From NCBI GenBank assembly GCA_965223465.1, contig OZ245025.1, positions 868,001-932,000 on the forward strand: a DNA stretch of 64,000 bases. The letters run 5' to 3'. Source of the DNA: JAAELZ01 sp965223465. Its GTDB lineage: Bacteria > Pseudomonadota > Gammaproteobacteria > Arenicellales > Poriferihabitantaceae. Every line of letters begins with the position of its first letter. Within the stretch, counting starts at the first letter, position 1. Made by a program: the position numbers and the translations under genes. The notes beneath the pieces are model-generated. The model was not told where the DNA came from, ran no database searches, and saw nothing but the letters and a program-made list of their open reading frames with translations. Below, one piece after another: positions 18,687-27,572 of this stretch.

Positions 18687-19901
18687 ATGCGTCTTAGGCG
18701 GTATCACCCACTAATTTTGCTCCTTACCGCTTTGTATGCAGGCTTGTCATCTGTCGTTTTTGCGTCCGCGATTGGTGATGCGCGTCAAGCCTACAATGCA
18801 GGCGATATGCAGCGCGCGCTTGATGAGGTTAATCAAGTGCTGCAAACCGAGCCAAATAATATTTCGGCTTTGTTTCTTAAAGCGCAAATCGCTTCCAGTA
18901 ACAGCCAACACAATGTTGCAATAGAAAACTATAAAAAGCTAATTGCTTTGGCACCGAATCATCTGGAAGCGTACAATAATCTGGCTACATTATACGCCCA
19001 ACAAGGAAAGCTCGAGCTCGCGAGTAAAACCCTTGAAGATGCGATAAAAACAGACCCTGTTTACAGCACCATACATAGTAATTTACGGGCTATTTATATG
19101 GATATGTCTAAAAAGCACTATAGGTTGGCGCTAAAGCTAAAACCAGAAGATAGCCAAACACGCTTATTGGCTGTTAACACGCGCAATAGCTCGGATGATA
19201 TCGTCAGTAAGGAAGTACCCATTGGTTCAGCTGCAACCCAGGTTGCAGCAAATAAAACCCTGGTTGCGAACGCCAGAAACCAAGCGGTACTGCAGGCGCC
19301 CGCCCCCACTCAGCCGTTAACCGAGGGTGCCGAACAGGAGATGGTTCAAGCCAAGCGTAAACCTGTAGCCAAAACTGAGCCAAAACCTGCATCCCCCCCC
19401 ACACCAAAAGTAGCGCAAAATCCGCCAGTGAAACCCAAACTTACGCCCAAACCTAAACCGGCATCCAAGGTTGCAGCGGTGAAACAAACGGAATCTTCCA
19501 CGCCTGAAAAACAAGTAACACCTGCCGTCGTCAACGTAGTTAAGACACAACCTACACAGGCGGGCAAAGCTACCCAGCAAATAAAAACTGCCTTGCTCGC
19601 TTGGGCAAACGCGTGGTCTAATCGGGATGTCAATAAATACGTTGATGCCTATCGCGCAGAATATGCAACACACGGCAAAACTTATGAAGATTGGGTGGCT
19701 GGGCGTCGCTGGAACTTTAAAACCAAGAAATATATTAAAGTCGCTTTATCTAATATTTCAATAAAGCCCGAGGGTAACAAGTATCGCGTCTCATTTAGGC
19801 AGGCATACGAATCTGATACCTTTCAAGATGTGGTTAATAAAGAAATGCTGTTTATTCAGCAAAACGGCACCTGGAAAATAGCCTCTGAACGTACCAGCTG
19901 A
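18687..19901 (+). CDS. Exported TPR protein with C-terminal Cds6/NTF2-like domain
   Basis: 404 residues, start ATG 18687 after a GAGGA site. Signal sequence (1-27), TPR repeats (about 30-150; ALFLKAQIASSNSQHNVAIENYKKLIALAPNHLEAYNNLATLYAQ in two repeats), a proline/lysine linker (about 200-290), and a C-terminal domain (about 295-404) beginning LLAWANAWSNRDVNKYVDAY and ending QQNGTWKIASER. That last domain closely resembles the C-terminus of the L,D-transpeptidase encoded next, so both probably act on the same periplasmic target. The TPR part may recruit cell-wall enzymes; this is inference. Confidence 0.82.
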   Translation: MRLRRYHPLILLLTALYAGLSSVVFASAIGDARQAYNAGDMQRALDEVNQVLQTEPNNISALFLKAQIASSNSQHNVAIENYKKLIALAPNHLEAYNNLATLYAQQGKLELASKTLEDAIKTDPVYSTIHSNLRAIYMDMSKKHYRLALKLKPEDSQTRLLAVNTRNSSDDIVSKEVPIGSAATQVAANKTLVANARNQAVLQAPAPTQPLTEGAEQEMVQAKRKPVAKTEPKPASPPTPKVAQNPPVKPKLTPKPKPASKVAAVKQTESSTPEKQVTPAVVNVVKTQPTQAGKATQQIKTALLAWANAWSNRDVNKYVDAYRAEYATHGKTYEDWVAGRRWNFKTKKYIKVALSNISIKPEGNKYRVSFRQAYESDTFQDVVNKEMLFIQQNGTWKIASERTS

Positions 19902-20002
19902 TTGATCAGTGACGGTTAGTATTGAATAGCTTTTCAAATGCTAATACTCGCTAAATGCAAAATATCACTTGCTCATTAGGCCATTTATTCAATAAAAATA
20001 TC

Positions 20003-21208
20003 ATGCAATTGTTTTCACCAGTAATCGCTCGGTATAGTTTGCTTGGTTTGCTGCTAATAGCACCCGCTCAATTGTCAGCCGAAAGTTTTGAACCTCGATT
20101 GATCGAAGGACTGGACTCCCTACAGTTTAAAGACGAACGCGCCACCGAATCCAAAATCAGCGCATTACTGGAAGATTATCCCAATAGCCAAACCGCCCAC
20201 TTATTGATGGCGGATTTACTCGCGGCGCGGGCCGGTATTATTGACCCCAATGCGCTAAGAAATGACTATCAGGATAACAACGCATTGCGACAACTCGACG
20301 GATTGCGCGACGAATTACGCCTGCGCTGGAATCAGATTAATACGCCCAGCCCGGCGCAAAGAGGATTAGTGCCAGCCTCGATCATTCAACTCGCGCCTAA
20401 TCGTAAGACCATCATTTTTGTGGATGCAGCAAACGCTCGCCTATACACCTATAAAAATGATAATGGCGCCTTGTCACTGGTTATGAACAACTACGCAACG
20501 ATTGGCGAAAAAGGAGCTTACAAGCAAATAGAAGGCGACAAGCGTACCCCTATTGGGGTGTACCACATAACGCGCTATATCGATGATAAAGAGCTTCCAC
20601 CGCTTTACGGTACGGGTGCTTTTCCGATCAATTACCCCAACGAAATCGACCGGCGCCAACAAAGAACGGGCTATGGGATATGGTTGCATGGTACACATCC
20701 AGAATCGTTCAACCGGGTACCCCTGGCCAGCGATGGCTGTGTCGCGATGAGCAACCCTGAATTTGATTTACTCAAGCCATTCGTGGATGTCATGGCCAAA
20801 ACACCGGTCATCATCGCCGATTACGCCAACTGGGTCGAGCCCGAGCACCTTGACGTCACCCGAAATTTTTTCAACGATCTGCTCAATCGCTGGGTTGAAG
20901 ATTGGGAAAGCCGAGACCCCAAGCGCTATTTAGCGCACTATTCAAAAACTGCCTTTCAAAGCAGGGATCATGATTATGCCAGCTGGGCAGCTCACAAAAC
21001 CAATATCAACACCAGTAAAACGCTGATTGACGTCACCCTGAGTGATATCAGCTTGTTTGCCTATCCAGGAGAAACCGATATGGTGGTGGCAGAATTTCAG
21101 CAGCAGTATCATAGCAACAATTTTGACTCCAGCTCCGCGAAAAGACAGTACTGGCAGCTAGATCAGCGCGATAAGCAGTGGAAAATCATCTATGAAGGAC
21201 CACAATAA
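20003..21208 (+). CDS. L,D-transpeptidase, Cds6-like family
   Basis: The frame opens at ATG 19955, but ATG 20003 gives a clean signal peptide (MQLFSPVIARYSLLGLLLIA...LSA) and is preferred; 401 residues. The YkuD-type catalytic domain spans about 130-265 with the motif HGTHPESFNRVPLASDGCVAMSN read as HGT...SDGC, the cysteine being the nucleophile for 3-3 cross-linking or lipoprotein attachment to peptidoglycan. The C-terminal about 120 residues (LLNRWVEDWESRDPKRYLAHY...KQWKIIYEGPQ) are NTF2-like and match the end of the preceding gene's product. It ends two bases before the glycosyltransferase. Confidence 0.88.
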   Translation: MQLFSPVIARYSLLGLLLIAPAQLSAESFEPRLIEGLDSLQFKDERATESKISALLEDYPNSQTAHLLMADLLAARAGIIDPNALRNDYQDNNALRQLDGLRDELRLRWNQINTPSPAQRGLVPASIIQLAPNRKTIIFVDAANARLYTYKNDNGALSLVMNNYATIGEKGAYKQIEGDKRTPIGVYHITRYIDDKELPPLYGTGAFPINYPNEIDRRQQRTGYGIWLHGTHPESFNRVPLASDGCVAMSNPEFDLLKPFVDVMAKTPVIIADYANWVEPEHLDVTRNFFNDLLNRWVEDWESRDPKRYLAHYSKTAFQSRDHDYASWAAHKTNINTSKTLIDVTLSDISLFAYPGETDMVVAEFQQQYHSNNFDSSSAKRQYWQLDQRDKQWKIIYEGPQ

Positions 21209-21210
21209 TC

Positions 21211-22368
21211 GTGGAACGGATTTTGTTTATCAGCCCGCAGCCCTTTTTTCAATGGCGCGGTTCCCCAATACGCGTCAAGTTTGTTCTGCAGGCGTTTAGC
21301 GAACTGGGATATCAAGTTGATTTATTGACTTTACCTTTCGGCGAAGACGTCAGCATACCCAACGTACGCATTTATCGTGTGCCCAATTTATTCGGGGTGA
21401 ATAATGTTGCGATTGGCCCGTCCGCAGTAAAAGCGCTGTTTGATATCGTGCTTTTTTTCAAAGCGATCAGCCTGTTACGCAAACAACGCTACGATGTGAT
21501 TCACGGTATTGAGGAAGCCGGTTTTCTCGCACTGGTTCTCAGCCGATGGTTTAAAACCAAGGTGGTATTCGAAAAACATTCTGATCCGAGCTCCCACCAC
21601 AAGGGTAAATTACGCAATGCTATCCTTTCCGTATATGCCTGGATAGAACGGTTTACCGCACGTAGAGCCGATTTAATCATTGGTACGGGCGACGGATTGG
21701 CAAACCAAATCAGGCGTATGACACCCAAAGGCGAAGTTTTCGCCATTTTCGATATTCCTTCCTCACTGGTCGAAGCGGACGAAACCATCGCTCTGCAAAT
21801 CGCAAACTCATTACGCCAACGAGAGACAGAAACCTTGGTCACTTTTGTGGGCTCCTTTGCGGTGTATCAAGGGATTGAGTTATTGTTTGAATCGATTTGC
21901 GAGGTGCTCAAGCAAGACAAACCAATCCGCTTTGTGATTATTGGAGGTAACCAAGAAGAAATTGAACAAAGAAAAACACAACTAATAAAAGATAAGATAG
22001 ACCACGGCGTCACCTTTGTCGGTAAAGTTCCGCCAGACGAGTTACCCAACTATTTACGGGCATCCGATATTTTGTTGGTGCCGCGTCATTCGGGGGTAAA
22101 TACGCCGCTTAAGGTTTTGGATTATTTCAAGGCAGGACGTGCTATTGTGGCCACCGACGTGCCCTCTAATCGACTCATCTTAGATGAGCAAACCGCCGTA
22201 TTCGCACCGGCTGACGCGCAGCACTACGGTGAAAATATAATTAATTTAGCTGAAAATCGTGTTTTGAGATTGCAATTGGGAGAAAATGGCTTACAGCGGT
22301 ATCACGATAAATATAATTTTAATACGTTTAAAGCTTTGATTGGCCAAGCCTACAAAACCATTGTTTAA
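21211..22368 (+). CDS. GT4-family glycosyltransferase
   Basis: 385 residues from a GTG at 21211, two bases after the previous stop. GT-B fold: N-terminal acceptor domain (RILFISPQPFFQWRGSPIRV...) and C-terminal nucleotide-sugar domain with FVIIGGN, VTFVGKVPPDELPNYLRASDILLVPRHSGVNTPLKVLDYFKAGRAIVATD split over about 240-325. The usual EX7E region is replaced by NTPLKVLDYF. Substrate cannot be read from sequence; position behind envelope genes suggests a surface glycan. Likely co-transcribed with the hydrolase that follows by five bases. Confidence 0.88.
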   Translation: MERILFISPQPFFQWRGSPIRVKFVLQAFSELGYQVDLLTLPFGEDVSIPNVRIYRVPNLFGVNNVAIGPSAVKALFDIVLFFKAISLLRKQRYDVIHGIEEAGFLALVLSRWFKTKVVFEKHSDPSSHHKGKLRNAILSVYAWIERFTARRADLIIGTGDGLANQIRRMTPKGEVFAIFDIPSSLVEADETIALQIANSLRQRETETLVTFVGSFAVYQGIELLFESICEVLKQDKPIRFVIIGGNQEEIEQRKTQLIKDKIDHGVTFVGKVPPDELPNYLRASDILLVPRHSGVNTPLKVLDYFKAGRAIVATDVPSNRLILDEQTAVFAPADAQHYGENIINLAENRVLRLQLGENGLQRYHDKYNFNTFKALIGQAYKTIV

Positions 22369-22373
22369 GCTCC

Positions 22374-23156
22374 ATGCACACTTCGATATTAGACACCCAT
22401 TTACATTTATACCCTGAGTACGATCTTTCACGTGCATTCAACCAACTACTCGATCGAAGCGCCCATTTTGGCCCGAATGTATCGCGTATTGCTTGTTTGG
22501 CAGAGCGCCATGATTGTCAATTTTTTCAAGCGCTCAGTCGAGGCGAAATAACGCTAGAGACATTTGAAATTGTTAATACTCGCGAGAATGAAATCAATCT
22601 TAAACGCCAAAGTGATCAACTCAGCGTATGTCTACTACCTGGTCGGCAGGTCATCACCCAGGAGAACATTGAAATACTGGCGCTGGCGTGCCCCGAATTG
22701 ATTGATGATGGGCAACCCGCGCTGGATGTTATTTATCAGATCAATCAATTAGACCGAGTTGCGGTCGTTGCCTGGTCACCAGGTAAATGGTTTGGCAAGC
22801 GTGGTGAGCTGGTTAAACAGTTAATTCAAGGCCTAGAAACCACAAGCTTTTTGATTGGCGATACCACGTTGCGCCCCTATGGTTGGCAGACGCCTATGCT
22901 GATGAAGCAAGCAATAAATAAAGGATTCGGCGTGGTTGCGGGCTCCGACCCGCTGCCTTTCTCAGGCGAAGAAAAGTGGTTGGGTAGTTATTACACAGTC
23001 GCACAGACTGAGAACCCGCTTGAGGCGACAGAACTATTGCACGCGATTAAAAATAATCAAAATGTTCAATGGTCAAACCATGGCACCCGAACCCACCCAT
23101 TTAACTTGTTTAATCGCTTGCGCAGGAATGCAGCAAACAAAAAGCACTTAAGCTAG
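22374..23156 (+). CDS. PHP/amidohydrolase-like metal-dependent hydrolase
   Basis: 260 residues. The N-terminal DTHLHLYPEYD (7-17) is the metal-binding HxH start of PHP or amidohydrolase-like TIM barrels; a later GSDPLPFSGEEKWLGSY (about 198-214) holds the expected aspartate and NHGTRTHPFN follows near the end. No exact family was recognised. It is coupled to a GT4 glycosyltransferase, so it may act on the same glycan or a nucleotide intermediate, but this is only inference. It converges with the AEC transporter with seven bases between stops. Confidence 0.7.
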   Translation: MHTSILDTHLHLYPEYDLSRAFNQLLDRSAHFGPNVSRIACLAERHDCQFFQALSRGEITLETFEIVNTRENEINLKRQSDQLSVCLLPGRQVITQENIEILALACPELIDDGQPALDVIYQINQLDRVAVVAWSPGKWFGKRGELVKQLIQGLETTSFLIGDTTLRPYGWQTPMLMKQAINKGFGVVAGSDPLPFSGEEKWLGSYYTVAQTENPLEATELLHAIKNNQNVQWSNHGTRTHPFNLFNRLRRNAANKKHLS

Positions 23157-23163
23157 CCCTTAG

Positions 23164-24048
23164 TCAAAGAATTAACGCCAACACGACAGTTAAAATTACG
23201 ATCGACATGGCATTACCGATAATCACCACTGAGGCAACCGACTGCGGCGATTGCGAATACTGATCTGCAAACAGATAGTTCAACACCGCTGGCGGCATGG
23301 CGGCAAAAAGTAACAGTAGTTTTTGCTGAAATGGGTCTAGGGGTAGAAATTTGATCGCTATCAGCGCTGCGAGCAAGCCTACTAGTGGGCGCACCAGACC
23401 ACCCAGGATACCGATGCTAATATGGCTGCGATTAAACTTTGCCATGCGAATCCCCAATGATACCAGCATTAGTGGAATAGCAACCTGACCGGCCATTTTG
23501 ATCGGAAGCGCAGCGACATCTGGAATCGAAACGCGCATGAGGCTGACCGCCAGCCCCAGCATGGTCGCGACGTTTACTGCGTTAAAGAACACTTCCTGAA
23601 AATGCATCCTGCCACTCACGATCCGCACGCCGAGGGTAAAATGCAGCATGTTAGAAACAATAAAAAGCACCAAAGCCAGTTGTAACCCGGGTGTACCAAA
23701 CGCGAGTAACGCCACCGGCAACCCCATATTACCGCAATTATTAAACATCATCGGGGGTAAAAAACTCGCAATCGACTGCTTGCTGATACGCGCAACTGGC
23801 CAGGCAAGAAAACCTGAGCCAATTACCACAATCGCACCCGCGATCAGCACCCAGGGATACTGTGCGATATCAAAACTCTTTTGGGTTAACGCATCGAACA
23901 CCAGTGCCGGAACAAACAGACGCATATTAAGCTGATTAACCACACGCACATCCGAAGGATAGCGCTTGGCGTAAAACCACCCCAAGGCAATTAGCACAAA
24001 AACCGGGATCAGTACATTGGCGACCCGTAGAAAAAGTAAATCACTCAC
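23164..24048 (-). CDS. AEC-family transporter (auxin efflux carrier type)
   Basis: 294 residues with about ten hydrophobic segments and the family's NNCGNMGLPVALLAFG signature at about 103-118 and a conserved SLGIRMAKF stretch. Members such as MleP and MdcF carry malate, malonate or other small carboxylates. It overlaps lutC by four bases and is last in alaX-lutABC, so export or uptake of lactate or a related acid is a fair inference. Confidence 0.87.
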   Translation of the reverse strand: MSDLLFLRVANVLIPVFVLIALGWFYAKRYPSDVRVVNQLNMRLFVPALVFDALTQKSFDIAQYPWVLIAGAIVVIGSGFLAWPVARISKQSIASFLPPMMFNNCGNMGLPVALLAFGTPGLQLALVLFIVSNMLHFTLGVRIVSGRMHFQEVFFNAVNVATMLGLAVSLMRVSIPDVAALPIKMAGQVAIPLMLVSLGIRMAKFNRSHISIGILGGLVRPLVGLLAALIAIKFLPLDPFQQKLLLLFAAMPPAVLNYLFADQYSQSPQSVASVVIIGNAMSIVILTVVLALIL

Positions 24049-24665
24049 CTTTGGCGAACAATGACATGCAATTGAATTGGCCCATGTGCGCCATAGACCA
24101 ACGTTTGTTCGATGTCCGCCGTTTTCGACGGGCCGGAAATCATGTTTAACGCGCGAGGCATACCAGCATCACGGTTACGAATAATAGACAGCCCTTGCTC
24201 CAGATGAGGGACGATATCTGTCTCATTAAGAAATACGATACAATTGTCGGGTAGAAAATTGGCTAGGGTGGGCCGTACGACACCCGAGGGCAGCAATACG
24301 GTGCCCGTTTCGGCAATCGCATAGGGTGCCTGGACCAACACCGTTTGGCACATTGCAAAGTCCTCACAAGGGTAAAATGCCAGATCTGGGTGAACCGCAT
24401 ATTCTGCCGCCTTCATGGCAGGCGATACGCCAACCCGTAATTCGCCATTATTGCGCTGCAGAAAATCCATGATGGATTGCCCCGCCATGACTGGCGAGCT
24501 AACCAGATCGACACTGGTATGCACCGCTTCGAGTTTTTGCTTCAGTCTGCTGACCAGATTATCGTCTGCGGTATTAAAATCCGGTAACACCGACTCGGGG
24601 GCAAACCCTTCATCGCTTGCCCCTGTAGGCAAACTGGTCAGTATTTTTTGTCGGCTATTGGCCAT
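24045..24665 (-). CDS. lutC: Lactate utilization protein C
   Basis: LUD-domain (DUF162) protein of 206 residues, part of the LutABC iron-sulfur L-lactate oxidation complex. Typical segments are FAMCQTVLVQAPYAIAETGTVLL and ISGPSKTADIEQTLVYGAHGP (each seen near 104 and 176). It overlaps lutB by 11 bases. Confidence 0.92.
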   Translation of the reverse strand: MANSRQKILTSLPTGASDEGFAPESVLPDFNTADDNLVSRLKQKLEAVHTSVDLVSSPVMAGQSIMDFLQRNNGELRVGVSPAMKAAEYAVHPDLAFYPCEDFAMCQTVLVQAPYAIAETGTVLLPSGVVRPTLANFLPDNCIVFLNETDIVPHLEQGLSIIRNRDAGMPRALNMISGPSKTADIEQTLVYGAHGPIQLHVIVRQR

Positions 24666-26073
24666 AATGACGCCTCCTTTTCACCTGCTGCTGAAAGGTC
24701 TTGCCAGATGCACGCATCAACGCCCTACCCGTTTTCCAGTTACCCAGAAAAGGAGTTAGTTTCTGTAATACGGGCCATTTACCCAACACATTTATTGTGC
24801 CCGCGCCCATACGGGTAAATACGCTGTACAACCAAGGAAAGGCATTCAGTTGTTGCCAGAAGCGCAATCCCGCACGCTCGGTCAAAGATGGTTTGGCCTG
24901 TTCAAATGCGTCAATTCTATGCTGTCGGATCAGGTCCGAGAGTGGAATACTCATTGGGCAGACCTGTTTACAATGTCCGTTCATGGTACACGCGGAGATC
25001 GTCCCCGGCGTGGATTCAACGCTGCGTAATAACGGCGTCAATGCCTGCCCAATTGGCCCGGGATACACCGTTTCGTAGGCATGGCCACCGACTTTGGCAT
25101 ACACCGCGCAATGATTGATGCAGGCGCCGCAACGTATACACCTTAGCACATCCTGATATTTACTTCCGACCACCTCACTGCGCCCATTATCCAGCAACAC
25201 GACATGGAACTGCTCCGGCCCGGCGAACTCATCCTCATGTTTTGGGCCGGTAAACAAACTGGTGTAAGTGGTAATTTCCTGGCCCGTCGCACTGCGGCCC
25301 AATAAACGTAAAAAAGTGGGTAAATCTTCCAATTTAGGAATGACTTTATCGATACTGGCGGTGACAATATGTATTTTCGGAATACTGGCGGTGAGGTCCC
25401 CATTACCTTCGTTGGTTACCAGCACGGTTGAGCCGGTATCCGCGATCAGAAAATTAGCGCCGGTAATCCCCACATCCGCAGCCAAAAAGGCTTCTCGTAA
25501 ACGCAATCTTGCTTCGTACACCAATTCTTCGCGGCTTCGATTAGCAGGTAAATCCTGTTGATGAAATTGGTCAAATAGGACTTCGATTTCCGCCTTGGTT
25601 TTATGCACTGCGGGCGCGATAATATGGCTGGGCGTTTCTTTGGCGAGTTGAATAATATACTCACCCAAGTCGGTTTCCATCACTTCAAAACCTGCCGCTT
25701 CAAGCGCGTGATTAAGCTGCATTTCCTCTGAAATCATGGATTTGCCTTTGGTGATCCTTTCAGCGTCGGCTTGTTTGCAGATATCCAACACAATCTCATT
25801 TGCTTCTTGTGTCGTACTGGCCCAGTGGAGCTGCCCGCCACTAGCTTCAACCGCTTGTTCAAACTGCTCTAGATAGTGCGCGAGATTGCTCAGTGTATGA
25901 TCCCGGATCGCCTTTGCGCGCGCTTTGATCTGGGTAAACTCCGGTAATGCATCAATCGCAGCCTGGCGTTTATCGACAAAACCACCCCGTGCCTGACCAA
26001 GCGCATCCTGTAGCTTGTGATCATTCAGCGCTTTGACCGACGCTTTTCGAAAACCTTTTAGTTTTGCGCTCAT
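24655..26073 (-). CDS. lutB: Lactate utilization iron-sulfur protein B
   Basis: 472 residues: an N-terminal LUD domain with ADTGSTVLVTNEGNGDL, then two ferredoxin-like clusters CIRCGACINHC (about 307) and CTMNGHCKQVCP (about 360) and a C-terminal DUF3390-like part. LutB passes electrons in cytochrome-linked oxidation of L-lactate to pyruvate. It overlaps lutA by four bases and lutC by 11. Confidence 0.95.
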   Translation of the reverse strand: MSAKLKGFRKASVKALNDHKLQDALGQARGGFVDKRQAAIDALPEFTQIKARAKAIRDHTLSNLAHYLEQFEQAVEASGGQLHWASTTQEANEIVLDICKQADAERITKGKSMISEEMQLNHALEAAGFEVMETDLGEYIIQLAKETPSHIIAPAVHKTKAEIEVLFDQFHQQDLPANRSREELVYEARLRLREAFLAADVGITGANFLIADTGSTVLVTNEGNGDLTASIPKIHIVTASIDKVIPKLEDLPTFLRLLGRSATGQEITTYTSLFTGPKHEDEFAGPEQFHVVLLDNGRSEVVGSKYQDVLRCIRCGACINHCAVYAKVGGHAYETVYPGPIGQALTPLLRSVESTPGTISACTMNGHCKQVCPMSIPLSDLIRQHRIDAFEQAKPSLTERAGLRFWQQLNAFPWLYSVFTRMGAGTINVLGKWPVLQKLTPFLGNWKTGRALMRASGKTFQQQVKRRRHYGQ

Positions 26074-26789
26074 TGCTTGACGGCCTCAGCTAATAACTGG
26101 CTAAAATGTTTGACTTTTATCGGCTTCCCAAGCGCATCCAGTCTGCCCTGCAAGTGCATCAGGCAACCCCAATCACCGCCACATAACACATTCGCATCAG
26201 TTTGCGCCAAGGCCTCAATTTTATCGTCAGCCAGGCGGCAGGATATCTCCGGATGTTTGACACAAAAAGTGCCGCCAAAGCCACAGCAGGCTTCGGCATT
26301 GGATAGCTCCGTCAATTCTAGGCCCTTAATTTTGGATAGTAAATCGCGTGGCTGTTGCTTGATTTCAAGCTCGCGCAGCCCCGAACAAGAGTCATGATAG
26401 GCAACTTTATACTCGCCCGACGCACTAAACTGTGGCGCGACCACCTGGCTCAAAAACGCGCTTAACTCGTAACTTTTCTCACCCAGAGCGTACATTCTGC
26501 TTTGCAGATTTTGATCATCAAACAATGCGGGTGCATGGCACTTAAGCATGGCCGCGCAGGAACCAGATGGGATAACCACATAATCATAAGCCTCAAAAGC
26601 TGCCAGCCATTTTCGCGCCAGCGCCTGCGCGCCTTTAAGATCCCCATTATTGTAGTTTGCTTGCCCGCAACAACCTTGTGAAGGCACGCTTACCTCGCAG
26701 CCTGCGGCCTCAAGCAAGCGCAGTGTTGCCAGGCCAATATCTGGATTCAGTGTATCGACAATACAGGTAGAAAAAAGCGCGACCTTCAT
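26070..26789 (-). CDS. lutA: Lactate utilization protein A
   Basis: 239 residues with two CCG (DUF224) domains, the second showing the full ACCGFGGTFCVKHPEIS motif; the first has CCGQANYNNGD. These bind an unusual [4Fe-4S] cluster as in heterodisulfide reductase and GlpC. It overlaps alaX by four bases (ATGA). Confidence 0.95.
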   Translation of the reverse strand: MKVALFSTCIVDTLNPDIGLATLRLLEAAGCEVSVPSQGCCGQANYNNGDLKGAQALARKWLAAFEAYDYVVIPSGSCAAMLKCHAPALFDDQNLQSRMYALGEKSYELSAFLSQVVAPQFSASGEYKVAYHDSCSGLRELEIKQQPRDLLSKIKGLELTELSNAEACCGFGGTFCVKHPEISCRLADDKIEALAQTDANVLCGGDWGCLMHLQGRLDALGKPIKVKHFSQLLAEAVKQ

Positions 26790-27493
26790 GAGGCGAGCGC
26801 GATGGTAACCCGCCGATTCAGCTTGCCTTTCTTATTAATACTCTGAATTATCACCTCTCCGATTTCTTTACTGTTAGCGACATGCGTACCCCCACAAGGT
26901 TGCAGATCCACCCCAGAAAATTCCACCAGACGAACCTTACCCGCACCCATGGGTGGCTGGACGCTCATGGTACGCACCAACTCTGGTTGCGCTTTTAATT
27001 CATCATCGCTTATCCACTTCAGCGTCATCGGGTGATCACTGCTGGTTAGCTGATTCAGCGCTTCATTCATAGCCTGCTTGTCAGGGGGTTCGGGTAGATT
27101 AAAATCCAGGCGCGCCGTTCCAGTATCACTAATACTCCCACCAGTGACAGGTGCGGGTACCACTGCGCATAACATATGCATACAACTATGCAAGCGCATA
27201 ATTTGGTAACGGCGCTGCCAGTTGATCTTCGCATGCACCGAATCGCCAGTTTTGAGCGAGGTGGTCGATTCAACAATATGCCATAGCTGCCCGCTTTGCC
27301 GGTCTTTAATAGTATCTAACACGGCAATTCGTTCACCATTATCACGTATCAACACGCCTTGATCACCCGGCTGCCCACCGCCCATCGGGTAGAATACGGT
27401 TTGATCCAAGCCAATTTTGTCGTCTTCCAGGTGGGTAATGTAGGCTTCACAACTTTGCATGTAGCCATCTTCACGAAACAGTTCTTTGGTCAT
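26786..27493 (-). CDS. AlaX-type alanyl-tRNA editing protein
   Basis: 235 residues, a free-standing editing domain that removes serine or glycine wrongly loaded on tRNA-Ala. Zinc ligands are visible: HxxxH at H102/H106 and CxxxH at C200/H204, with the AlaX/ThrRS GGGQPGDQG loop at 38-46. It is the first gene of the lut operon, an uncommon partner for lactate oxidation. Its short leader region (27494-27572) is shared with the divergent SDR gene. Confidence 0.93.
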   Translation of the reverse strand: MTKELFREDGYMQSCEAYITHLEDDKIGLDQTVFYPMGGGQPGDQGVLIRDNGERIAVLDTIKDRQSGQLWHIVESTTSLKTGDSVHAKINWQRRYQIMRLHSCMHMLCAVVPAPVTGGSISDTGTARLDFNLPEPPDKQAMNEALNQLTSSDHPMTLKWISDDELKAQPELVRTMSVQPPMGAGKVRLVEFSGVDLQPCGGTHVANSKEIGEVIIQSINKKGKLNRRVTIALAS

Positions 27494-27572
27494 CTTTTTA
27501 TCGCCCGTTTTTTAAGCAGACTATAATCAACCCGAAGGTAAATCACCATGCGCAAAGGTAAATTAATTCAAT

